Positions 25,501 through 32,088 of a stretch of DNA of 64,000 nucleotides are shown in pieces. The notes beneath the pieces are model-generated. The model was not told where the DNA came from and searched no databases. It was given only the letters and a program-made list of their open reading frames with translations. Source of the stretch: Candidatus Nitrosotenuis aquarius (GTDB lineage: Archaea; Thermoproteota; Nitrososphaeria; Nitrososphaerales; Nitrosopumilaceae); NCBI RefSeq assembly GCF_002787055.1, contig NZ_CP024808.1, positions 248,001-312,000 of the forward strand. The letters are read 5' to 3'. A program made the translations under genes and the position numbers. Numbering within the stretch: position 1 is the first letter of the stretch; the number at the start of each line of letters is the position of its first letter.

Positions 25501-26214
25501 AGTAGATGGTATGTCTGGTGGTTTTTTACCAGATTTTTTCCATTCTTTCCACTCAATGTTATTTTTTAAACCTAAACTATGAATGAATTGTTTTGCTTCC
25601 TCATATGATCGAAGTTTTCCAAATTTATTTCGTTGAGGATAAAAATTAGTCCAATCCGACCAGCCATTCCAAGTGTCCTTGTAAACTTTATTTGGATGGC
25701 GAGGGATATGTGCAGGTCTTTTACCAGAATCACAAAAAGAGTGCCAAGATAGAGAACCAGATAATTTGAGAGTGTGAACATATTTCCTAGCATCTTCAAA
25801 ACTAAGAAATTTACCCTTACCGCCTTTTTTTGTTACTCCTAACCAATGTTTCCAGCCTTGCCAATTGCGTCTATATACCGTGTTGGGAGAGACTGGTATG
25901 TTTGCTGGTTTTTTACCTGAATTATAATATTTTCTCCATTCAGCTTCAGTGTTTAAGTTTAAACTCGAGACATACTTTCTTGCTTCATTAAATGGTAAAA
26001 ATTCCTGTGCTGAGTTTCTTTTTGCTGTGTATCCTAACCAGTCCTCAAAACCCTTCCATTCATTACGATAGACTTCATTTGGACTAGTTGGAATATCCCT
26101 TGGTTTTTTCCCTGATTGTGCGTACTTGATCCATTCTCTTGCTGATCCAAGCTTTAATGTTCGAACAAATCTTCTAGCATCATCAAAACTACGGTACGTC
26201 TTTTTCGCACACAA
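22534..26214 (-). CDS. Six-repeat / SF2 helicase / Rrp8-like methyltransferase fusion
   Basis: 1226 aa from TTG 26214, 25 nt after a TTTATACT box; an in-frame stop two codons upstream fixes the start region. Residues 7-382 are six repeats of about 64 aa. A helical linker follows. The SF2 (SNF2-like) helicase has Walker A GTGSGKT 620-626, DEIH 715-718, SATP 754-757, and motif VI QQILGRLVRRGQ 938-949. The C-terminal part (about 1060-1226) is a SAM methyltransferase: GDFGCGEA 1107-1114, SFDHVAIS, CDLQSVPL and VFSLSLM 1155-1161, the order and wording seen in Rrp8, a family that makes m1A in rRNA. All ATPase and SAM motifs look intact. The role is unknown; defence or element maintenance is inferred from the island. 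Confidence 0.85.
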   Translation of the reverse strand: MCAKKTYRSFDDARRFVRTLKLGSAREWIKYAQSGKKPRDIPTSPNEVYRNEWKGFEDWLGYTAKRNSAQEFLPFNEARKYVSSLNLNTEAEWRKYYNSGKKPANIPVSPNTVYRRNWQGWKHWLGVTKKGGKGKFLSFEDARKYVHTLKLSGSLSWHSFCDSGKRPAHIPRHPNKVYKDTWNGWSDWTNFYPQRNKFGKLRSYEEAKQFIHSLGLKNNIEWKEWKKSGKKPPDIPSTPELVYGSEWKGLGDWLGTNAIAPSKRKYRSFKDAREFARKLGLKNGREWKEWSKSGARPIDIPGNPNNTYRKEWRGFGDWLGTFTVAHQNRKFLPFDDARKFVRSLNLKNATEWYNYSRTKRPSNIPGNPQATYRDQWISYTDWLGKDDDGRWSVDKIKSLLKGLIESGIIYQWDEAVLYSFLNRKGLLNLGEGNRHNQFFKDMLKAIKTKAGREAIEDYVNSDYELPPDFSQIIEINSPMADTNEEISAANIEELADLIDDSDPLEYKPVESVENIFKHTSFLESINVDEEAMKFYVNYSLAQLWKNAFRNEMETVNKIKNEGTNGNKFHDEVVQTFLTDYNGMKNLQIPEEYSFPKSPLLMQLYVAYKMTRENSFGNFSGTGSGKTLSAVLSSRVLDSRLTVIVCPNNVVEHWKDQTLEIFPNSEIISGKDSFFVKYDETKYKYAILNYDKFNQPYSPNLISNLAQQKVDFVVLDEIHFSKIRDANVSARRQNLDGLMTELRKRNPNLKVLGISATPVVNNLQEGRSLLELITGKVFDDVATRPTIPNAVTLYEKLSNVSIRELPEYPIQLDTKTVDVEVPRPSNITIQQLKSNPLSIEQILTDSRIPEIVKLIEGQTIIYTEYVEKIIEKISLAVRDAGYSFARHTGSDHSGLKQFLARKVQVLIASRPISTGIDGLQEICNRLILNTLPWTNAQYQQILGRLVRRGQIKDVVHVYIIKASIAGYPYDQLKLDRIKFKKTLADCAVDGRLPEKNLISPEQATTEAVRWLERLERGEISTVRRPDLNVELSTVQVEQRIKKYGDFEKFNQRINTENSETTHARFLKNPEEWLEYHRQYREARKTWSIIPYEHWIKRLNELSPRLEIGDFGCGEAMIMESVGDRVHSFDHVAISERITSCDLQSVPLHDGSLDVIVFSLSLMSRNWQDYIKEARRCLATNGFLFISETSHAVNGRLKEIRQFLQQEGFEIYEDYENGTFTFIEARKV
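25063..26196 (-). repeat. Six tandem integrase-type protein repeats (coding)
   Basis: Within the fusion gene, six units of about 63-66 codons share the pattern s-F-x-x-A-R-x-F-V-x-x-L-x-L, then E-W, S-G-K-x-P-x-x-I-P-x-x-P-x-x-x-Y-x-x-x-W-x-G-x-x-D-W-L-G. The pattern matches what I know as the phage-integrase repeat unit (INT_rpt), found in multi-copy arrays in some recombinases and helicases. DNA-level identity among units is low, so the array is old. Confidence 0.8.
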
Positions 26215-26274
26215 TATTTTCTAGATCGTAATTTAGTATAAAACAGATCCTTTACAATAAGCAACAATTATTTG

Positions 26275-27126
26275 TTAATTAGCGGTTGCAATACCTTTTA
26301 GAATTACATTCAAATCTCTAGTTGACGCATAATCGTACTGTATCTCAATCTCGTTCTCAGTAAACACTTGATACCATCCTCCCGGATCTACAAATCCTTC
26401 AAAATATTCGTCAGGCGGAACCACTGGATCATATTCCTCTTTGTGAATTTCAACTAGCTTGACTTGGCAACAAGGACAGAGATTAGTTTCGGGCTCTTTT
26501 TCCAATTTTAGTTTGCCATATGATAAAGACCCAGTCCACACCAAACTCCTAAACCTCTTCTTGATACCACAATGCGATAACAAATAACAAAACGTCTGAA
26601 ATATCGAGTCTCGAGTTCCTTTGTATTTTATAAACCACCCATGTTTTTTTGCTACAATACCGATTCTTCCCTGAATTTCACCAAAGCAGACAAGATGAAA
26701 ATGAGGTGAGTAATAGTATTGCTTACGCTCAGGTTTCTTTAACCTAAATGGGTGGAATATGACAGCTGCTCCATAAACACCCAACTCTTTTGCAATCATG
26801 GTCTGTTTTTTCTTCAATTTCTTATACGGCAGACTATAATCAGATCGGGCTACACTCAGTACCAAATGAAATGGTTTCCTTTTTGACAGTCTAGCATACT
26901 TTTCAACTCTTCTTGTAGAACGATTAGACTGCCTGATAATCCATTGATAATAACAGATTTTACAAATTGGACGATAGCAGGAGCTTTTGAACTGTTTAAC
27001 AAATATTGTATCACCATAACCACGTTTTTTATGATTCATCGCATTAAGACAGCCTTTCTGTTTCCATATTCCACAATCACAATGTGGTTCATCTGTTGCA
27101 GGAAATCTCCAGCCATCATATTCCAT
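26275..27126 (-). CDS. HUH-type replication initiator (Rep)-like protein
   Basis: 283 aa. An N-terminal Cys-rich region (CDCGIWKQKGC, CYRPICKICYYQW) resembles the zinc-binding part of archaeal rolling-circle Reps. Three Rep motifs are in order: hydrophobic strand PFHLVLSV (about 82-90), HUH motif PHFHLVCFGE with both His (about 141-150), and FCYLLSHCG with the candidate catalytic Tyr near 180. A second CPCC motif (LCPCCQVK) occurs near 225. These proteins nick one strand to start plasmid or virus replication. It is 60 nt upstream of the fusion gene and 71 nt downstream of the integrase fragment. This suggests that the island descends from a replicating plasmid or virus. Confidence 0.7.
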   Translation of the reverse strand: MEYDGWRFPATDEPHCDCGIWKQKGCLNAMNHKKRGYGDTIFVKQFKSSCYRPICKICYYQWIIRQSNRSTRRVEKYARLSKRKPFHLVLSVARSDYSLPYKKLKKKQTMIAKELGVYGAAVIFHPFRLKKPERKQYYYSPHFHLVCFGEIQGRIGIVAKKHGWFIKYKGTRDSIFQTFCYLLSHCGIKKRFRSLVWTGSLSYGKLKLEKEPETNLCPCCQVKLVEIHKEEYDPVVPPDEYFEGFVDPGGWYQVFTENEIEIQYDYASTRDLNVILKGIATAN

Positions 27127-27197
27127 AGTTAGCCAGTTTGTACTAAGCTGTTGCTGTTCTACAAAACTTTGAATTGTAACCCTTGCGTGATACTTGT

Positions 27198-27548
27198 CTA
27201 GTTTTGAAGCTTGAAATTCAGTTTGCTCAGAGGGTTTCGATATAATCGCTTTATCTTGGGGAAATTCAGGATAACGTCATTCATGGAGGTAAATCCCTGA
27301 ATGGCACAAACTGCCATGTTTACGTAGCTTTTGCTTAGTCCTTTCTGCTTGATCTCGTAGACATAATCTTCAATCATGGTTTGTAGCTTCTTGGGCTCGA
27401 TCGATAAGATGGACTCGATTGTTCTTAACTTGTAGTGTTTTTGGAAGAGTTTAAGCTGGTAATCGTACTGTTTTTTGGTAGCTTGAGAGCCGATTGTGTC
27501 ATAAAAGATCCTCAGGGCTCTTGATTCAGGCATGGTTTTTGATACCAT
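27198..27548 (-). pseudogene. Integrase N-terminal fragment (SAM-like domain only)
   Basis: 116 aa beginning MVSKTMPESRALRIFYDTIG, with the helical SATKKQYDYQLKLFQKHYKL and GLSKSYVNMAVCAIQGFTSMNDVILNF segments typical of the N-terminal core-binding domain of thaumarchaeal tyrosine recombinases. The family is usually 300-400 aa; the catalytic domain with R-H-R-Y residues is absent, and only 71 nt separate its stop from the Rep gene. It is a remnant or a split-integrase N half. Met 6 (27533) may be the real start, since CTTAAACT lies about 27 nt upstream of it. The domain call is by pattern. Confidence 0.6.
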
Positions 27549-27554
27549 TACTAC

Positions 27555-27566
27555 AGTTTAAGGGTG
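27555..27566 (-). repeat. 12-bp inverted repeat, right end of island
   Basis: AGTTTAAGGGTG on the plus strand, the exact reverse complement of 20907-20918, lies 7 nt before the integrase fragment start. It may also contain the fragment's TATA-like element, which would explain part of the match. Confidence 0.45.
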
Positions 27567-27615
27567 GATCCTAGACAGTTTAATCTTTATTTGTGGGTAC
27601 CAAAACACCAAAAAC

Positions 27616-27852
27616 ATGCATGATACAGAATCTGACACATTCACCTATGAGACATGGCCAGAAAAAGTATCACACATGCTAAAGACTATTGGTGTTGAAT
27701 CTTCTGCCAAAGAGCAAGGAACAGATTCTGTAGAGCAAGGCGATTATTCTAGCAGGGTATTTTCACAGACAACAAGAATGGTCACAAATCGCGGCGTTGT
27801 TGAACTAAAAAATTCTAATATCGACGTTATCCAAATAATCCAAAAAGGTTAA
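27616..27852 (+). CDS. Small hypothetical protein
   Basis: 78 aa: MHDTESDTFTYETWPEKVSHMLKTIG, then a polar middle (SAKEQGTDSVEQGD) and a C-terminal NRGVVELKNSNIDVIQIIQKG. No Cys, no membrane helix. It is the first plus-strand gene beyond the island and precedes the next hypothetical by 5 nt, so they form a pair. A TTATTTGTG tract about 25 nt upstream could be its promoter box. I do not recognise a family. Confidence 0.6.
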   Translation: MHDTESDTFTYETWPEKVSHMLKTIGVESSAKEQGTDSVEQGDYSSRVFSQTTRMVTNRGVVELKNSNIDVIQIIQKG

Positions 27853-27857
27853 GAAAA

Positions 27858-28229
27858 ATGCAAGATCCACTAGTTTCTCATTGGGGCGCTCAAGACAGAT
27901 TTCAGGCTCACTTTATCGTCAAAATAGAGACACCAAATCCATCCAAGTATGTGGCAAGAACAATCCTGAAAACATCTGGTCATTTTAATGGCAAAAAAGT
28001 CGAATCTGTGAGCTGGAATGGTGGTTTGCTTGCTGAAGAACTAAACAAAGACTCTGCACTAAATGAACTAATTGCACAACAATCCATCAAGGATGCTAGC
28101 ATCTACGTCGATCCGTCAAACAACGGAGTTAGAATTTACAGCAAGTGGAAGAACTCTCACGAGTTCAAAATCACAAAAGACATGTATGCAATTTACAACA
28201 AAATTGCAGAACACGTAAAGAAAATCTAG
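27858..28229 (+). CDS. Conserved-looking hypothetical protein
   Basis: 123 aa, soluble: DRFQAHFIVKIETPNPSKYVARTILKT, FNGKKVESVSWNGGLLAEELNKD, then IKDASIYVDPSNNGVRIYSKWKNSHEFKITKDMY. Alternating beta strands and a terminal helix suggest a compact alpha-beta fold. It follows the previous gene by 5 nt and its stop overlaps the convergent endonuclease gene by 4 nt. Function unknown; I see no signature motif. Confidence 0.65.
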   Translation: MQDPLVSHWGAQDRFQAHFIVKIETPNPSKYVARTILKTSGHFNGKKVESVSWNGGLLAEELNKDSALNELIAQQSIKDASIYVDPSNNGVRIYSKWKNSHEFKITKDMYAIYNKIAEHVKKI

Positions 28230-28759
28230 GCACGCCACCAATCAAGTGCCAAATAATTCACTTTATCAGCGCCCGGTATTGCCAAGATAAAGTGTTTTTT
28301 TACACTGGTTGCAAGTCTTCCAGCCAACACAACTCCAGTTGATGTTACTGCGTCTGTCTTGTTGTGTACCTGAACCAAGTATGGTGCATGATCAATTCCG
28401 GGGCCTCTCTGGTACACTGCGAAATCGCAACCAAATTTTATCCCCGGATTTACGATGTAGTTTTTGTCCCTAAAATCTTTGTAAACTTGATATTTCCTGT
28501 CAAAATTATGGTATTCTTTTCTGCAGATCTCCAATAATTGCGGCTTTGTTATTTTTTTCTTTGATTTGTGAATTACCAACTGATCTTTTTCTTGAAGATA
28601 GAAACCTTCTATCAAATCCAGAATTAATGGGACGTCGATTTCCTCCGGCTTTGGCTTTGCCATGCCTATTGGCTTGCCATAATATGATTCTGAGAAAAGT
28701 TCTTTTGATTTTTTTACATCCCAGACAACAATTCTATTTTCTACAAGCTCGCCATGCAT
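28226..28759 (-). CDS. endA: tRNA-splicing endonuclease
   Basis: 177 aa, the homodimer/homotetramer-type length. The C-terminal catalytic domain holds YQVYKDFRDKNYIVNPGIKFGCDFAVYQRGPGIDHAPYLVQVH and SVKKHFILAI, containing the catalytic Tyr (FAVYQ), His (GIDHAPY) and Lys (KKHF). The enzyme cuts bulge-helix-bulge motifs to splice archaeal tRNA introns and to process rRNA precursors. It is relevant here because the rRNA operon shows processing stems of the type it cuts. Confidence 0.93.
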   Translation of the reverse strand: MHGELVENRIVVWDVKKSKELFSESYYGKPIGMAKPKPEEIDVPLILDLIEGFYLQEKDQLVIHKSKKKITKPQLLEICRKEYHNFDRKYQVYKDFRDKNYIVNPGIKFGCDFAVYQRGPGIDHAPYLVQVHNKTDAVTSTGVVLAGRLATSVKKHFILAIPGADKVNYLALDWWRA

Positions 28760-28799
28760 TGTTACAAAAAATGATTGTGTTTGGGTATAAAAAGTTGGA

Positions 28800-29453
28800 T
28801 TATAGACTCAACGCGAGCAGAATGAAAGAGTCCGATACCTGCTGACATTTGTCTGACATTTCCTCGATTCCCTGAATCACGTCTTTGACCAGCAACAGCT
28901 CTTTTGTGTTTGAAATCTCATCGAGTGCTTTGATTATTGTCTGTCTGTATTTTTTGTCTATTTCACGTTCTATTTTTTGGGTTTCTTGGGCAAGCTCGAT
29001 TGCGTTCGCAGTGTTTGTATTAAGACCCCTCACAATTTCGTTTAGTTTGTAGACTTCGTCAACAAGTAATTCGATCAGATCGGAGATGTCTTCATCTATT
29101 TTTGCACTCTTTAGTGTAGCTGGTTTTATGTTTGATAAATTGAACGCAATTCCAGTGATGTAGCCTGCAATCTCATCCATGGTGTATGCCGTGTTGAGGA
29201 GATTTTCTCTATTCATTATCAACCCACCAACATCAGCCACTTCTCGTGTAATTTTGCGTCGAAGGTTTTCTACCTCTTCTTCAATGCTGGAAATTTGTTC
29301 GTTTACTGTCTTGATTCCTGCCTTGTCTTTTTTCATGATCAATGCTGGAAGAGTTGCTAGTTCTCTTGCGGCATTTAATATTCTGTTGATTTCGTCTTGC
29401 AAAACTGCGATTGCTTTTCGTTTTGCTTGGACCTCTAGTTCTCCACTATACAT
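28800..29453 (-). CDS. PhoU-like / DUF47 family protein
   Basis: 217 aa, all helical, with repeated E-rich heptads such as AVLQDEINRILNAARELATLP, SSIEEEVENLRRKITREVADVGGLI, TAYTMDEIAGYITGIAFNL, and DVIQGIEEMSDKCQQVSDSFI. The last motif, Glu-Glu-x-x-Asp, is the metal-binding type in PhoU/DUF47 bundles. Such proteins usually sit next to phosphate transporters (Pit) and regulate uptake; no transporter is adjacent here. The next gene on the same strand is DNA ligase, 44 nt upstream. Confidence 0.75.
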   Translation of the reverse strand: MYSGELEVQAKRKAIAVLQDEINRILNAARELATLPALIMKKDKAGIKTVNEQISSIEEEVENLRRKITREVADVGGLIMNRENLLNTAYTMDEIAGYITGIAFNLSNIKPATLKSAKIDEDISDLIELLVDEVYKLNEIVRGLNTNTANAIELAQETQKIEREIDKKYRQTIIKALDEISNTKELLLVKDVIQGIEEMSDKCQQVSDSFILLALSL

Positions 29454-29497
29454 CCTTCTTGGTTAATTTTAGGTGGTATTAATTAAGCTTGCAAATT

Positions 29498-31264
29498 TTA
29501 GACTTCGGATACATTTTGGGTTACCTTTTTCTGATTTTTGTATAATGTGATTACTTCCTGATCCGTGGACGCGTCTTCTGCAGCTTTTTCCATGCGAATT
29601 TTGCCTGTGAACTTTGGAAATCTCAAGGCAAGTCCGCTTCCGGATCTGATTGAATCCTTTGCAGTCATGTGTACTGGACTGAGCGTTATTTCTGATGCCA
29701 CTATCTCAATTACCAGTTCTGGCTCAAACCATACGTCAGGTTCCATTCCGCTTTCTATCCTTGGGTTTTTCCTGAGTGTGACTTTGTCTTGTAGTATCTG
29801 ATAGAATTGGTCCAAGTTTTCATCTGTAAATCCTGTTCCTACCTTACAAATGCTCTCAAAAACATCTCTATCTGCATTGTATGAGGCCAAAAGAAGTGTC
29901 CCATATTTTCCAGTCCTACGGCCTTTTCCAAAAAATGCCCCAATTACGACTAGATCCAAACTGTCTCCAAGCTCGTTTCTGTATTCGCGTTTTAATTTGA
30001 GCCAATTGCTTCCCCGTGCCCCTGCTCTGTATGGGGCATCAAGCGCCTTGAGCATCAACCCTTCACACCCTGCATTAATCCCATTTTCCAAAAAATCCTC
30101 AATTTCATTTTCAGTGTGAACTGTGGTCTGTGTGACTATCTTGGTATAGTCGTCTTCGGCTGTTATTCCCTCAAGCTTTTTTCGTCTTGTCCTGTATGGC
30201 TCATTTAACAGGTCTTGACCATTAAGATACAACACATCAAATAGGTTTACTGTGATTGGATATTTTTCCACGATCCTGTCTATGTCGTATTTTCTTCGCC
30301 GATGCATTAATTCCTGAAATGGGAGAAATTCTCCAGAATCTAGATTTATTGCGACTGCCTCTGCCTCTAGTATGACGTCAGTTGTTTTTAGTGCCTTTGG
30401 GACATTTTCCAAAATGTCTGGATAATAACTGGTGATGTTTTCCAATCTTCTGGAGTACAATATCATGGTATTGTCTTTATAGTGAATCTGAACACGTTCA
30501 CCGTCAAGCTTGTATTCTGCAGCAAATCCTGTTCCAAGTTTTTCAACTGCTTCAGATTCTGATTTGACTCGTTCCGCAAGCATTGGTCGTATGGGGCTGA
30601 AAACTTTGACATGAAAATCCTTCAACCCGTCCAGTCCTTTGCGTGCAATGGTTTCAGCAACCCTTCCCAAATCAGATGATACGTTATATGCTGCTTCTAA
30701 TTTCTCTCTGTTTTCCTTAGAGCCAGTAAATGATATTGCAAGTGCGTCCATTACTGTATTGTCTGCAATTCCTAGGCGCAGTGTGCCCATTGCTATTTTT
30801 AGTATGAATTTTGCTTCCTGAGGAGTTGCATCATTTAGCAGACTAGAAACATATTTCATTTTCATGTCTTGCGAGCGCGGTCCTTCCAGTTTGGCTATTT
30901 TGTATAGTGTTTCGTATACTCGTTCCGCTGTAATGTCTTGTGCCAAGAACGTGGTCTGGGTTTTTTGTTCTAGAATTTTTGCTGCGGCACTACCTAGGTC
31001 TCCATCTTCCGCATAGACAGAGTTTATCTTTTTTATTGGAATCCCAGATGATTTTGCAAGGGCATGAATTGCAAGTTTTTCTGCCAAGCCAAGTTCAACC
31101 CCTTCAAAGTCTGGGCGCAGCTTGCCTTGAATTAGATATACCATTTTTGAGATTGTCTCCTGCGGTGTTTTTTGGAACAATTCTACCAAATACTGAGTAA
31201 GCTCCAATCTCTTTGTGGTGGCACTCATTTTTTCAAAAGTATCTGCAATCTCTGAAAACCGCAT
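29498..31264 (-). CDS. lig: ATP-dependent DNA ligase
   Basis: 588 aa, normal for archaeal replicative ligases. The N-terminal DNA-binding domain (about 1-220, with ILKIAMGTLRLGIADN) precedes the nucleotidyl-transferase core: motif I EYKLDGER with catalytic Lys 252, motif III EAEAVAI, motif IV EGLMLKALD and motif V NWLKLKREYR. The C-terminal OB domain ends GLALRFPKFTGKIRMEKAAEDAST, including motif VI. It seals nicks in replication and repair. Confidence 0.95.
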   Translation of the reverse strand: MRFSEIADTFEKMSATTKRLELTQYLVELFQKTPQETISKMVYLIQGKLRPDFEGVELGLAEKLAIHALAKSSGIPIKKINSVYAEDGDLGSAAAKILEQKTQTTFLAQDITAERVYETLYKIAKLEGPRSQDMKMKYVSSLLNDATPQEAKFILKIAMGTLRLGIADNTVMDALAISFTGSKENREKLEAAYNVSSDLGRVAETIARKGLDGLKDFHVKVFSPIRPMLAERVKSESEAVEKLGTGFAAEYKLDGERVQIHYKDNTMILYSRRLENITSYYPDILENVPKALKTTDVILEAEAVAINLDSGEFLPFQELMHRRRKYDIDRIVEKYPITVNLFDVLYLNGQDLLNEPYRTRRKKLEGITAEDDYTKIVTQTTVHTENEIEDFLENGINAGCEGLMLKALDAPYRAGARGSNWLKLKREYRNELGDSLDLVVIGAFFGKGRRTGKYGTLLLASYNADRDVFESICKVGTGFTDENLDQFYQILQDKVTLRKNPRIESGMEPDVWFEPELVIEIVASEITLSPVHMTAKDSIRSGSGLALRFPKFTGKIRMEKAAEDASTDQEVITLYKNQKKVTQNVSEV

Positions 31265-31311
31265 TGGATAGAGTTTTGCACTCTCAGATAAAAGCCAGCC
31301 GTTTGACTATT

Positions 31312-31599
31312 CTACAAGTGAAGGTTTGCTTTTATTTTCAGTGCAATTGTTTTGTTGTTCTCACCGATGATTCTGTTAAAGTGTGAAATCTCATCCTCAT
31401 TTAGAAACCTCTTGTTTCTCTCCAAAAATCCATCAAAAAATACCCCACTGATGTATCCGACGTACAGGCCATATGCTACGTCTACCAATGATCCTGTTTG
31501 GGCTGGGGATTTGACATGGGCTAGAACCATACTTGGATAGTCCAGAGCGTAGCTGATAATGTCGTTTAGGTGTTTTTCTTCGATTACGTCTAGTGGCAA
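31312..31599 (-). CDS. Hypothetical protein, 95 aa
   Basis: 95 aa, mostly helical: MPLDVIEEKHLNDIISYALDYPSMVLAHVKSP, a Gly/Tyr-rich middle (DVAYGLYVGYISGVFFDGFLERN), and HFNRIIGENNKTIALKIKANLHL. No Cys, no clear membrane helix. It lies 47 nt upstream of DNA ligase on the same strand; function unknown. Confidence 0.6.
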   Translation of the reverse strand: MPLDVIEEKHLNDIISYALDYPSMVLAHVKSPAQTGSLVDVAYGLYVGYISGVFFDGFLERNKRFLNEDEISHFNRIIGENNKTIALKIKANLHL

Positions 31600-31649
31600 C
31601 TTGATAAATTGACTTATTTTTGCTATTTAGAACTAGTGCTCAAATAATT

Positions 31650-32039
31650 TTAGATGTATCTGAAAATTGTTTTCTTGTCAGTATCCTTAGAGTCAGCCAC
31701 CATTGCAAAGTTAAACATTGGATAGTTTGACTTGTACTGCTTCATAAATGACCATGCCACATCGTGGTTTCTAAATTCAGTCCTGATTCCTTCTAATTGG
31801 ATCTGTTGACTGTTAATATCAAATACGATCACGTTGTATTTTTTTGGTCTGCTGTGAGGCCTTGCCTTCATGAACCACGTAAATGCAAAAATCAGGACTG
31901 ATGCCAGTATGAAGGCACTGGCGACCTCTCGGAAAAATCCCCCTACGGCGTTTGGTATTATTTGACCAAAGACAGAAATGAAAATGTTAGTTACGATCCC
32001 AATTCCAAAGAAAAGTAGTTCCCTAGTTGAGTTTGGCAT
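31650..32039 (-). CDS. Membrane hypothetical protein with two TM helices
   Basis: 129 aa. Helices LFFGIGIVTNIFISVFG (about 9-25) and VASAFILASVLIFAFTWFM (about 39-57) precede a cytoplasmic domain of about 70 residues: KKYNVIVFDINSQQIQLEGIRTEFRNHDVAWSFMKQYK. That domain alternates strand and helix. A TATA-like box cannot be fixed. No family recognised. Confidence 0.6.
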   Translation of the reverse strand: MPNSTRELLFFGIGIVTNIFISVFGQIIPNAVGGFFREVASAFILASVLIFAFTWFMKARPHSRPKKYNVIVFDINSQQIQLEGIRTEFRNHDVAWSFMKQYKSNYPMFNFAMVADSKDTDKKTIFRYI

Positions 32040-32088
32040 AGTTAGTTAGCCTCGTAATAGCACTTAACCTTATTGATGTTTATTTGGC

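Larger units (their letters stand above)
20907..27566 (-). mobile_element. Integrated genomic island with Rep, integrase remnant and PIN/helicase-methyltransferase genes
   Basis: About 6.7 kb, visibly more AT-rich than its flanks, with five genes all on the minus strand between housekeeping genes. Contents in transcription order are: integrase N-terminal fragment, HUH Rep-like protein, a repeat-helicase-methyltransferase fusion, a helical partner, and a PIN-domain protein. A 12-bp inverted repeat bounds it. No complete integrase and no tRNA gene are at either end, so it is probably immobile now. Limits are inferred from gene content and the repeats, not from an empty-site comparison. Confidence 0.6.

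Noticed and set aside
27563-27575. TGGATCCTA as the 5' half of the tRNA whose 3' end is at 1227
   Set aside because: The 7-mer matches the acceptor, but no D-arm follows; GGATCC-like sequences recur in the window by chance.
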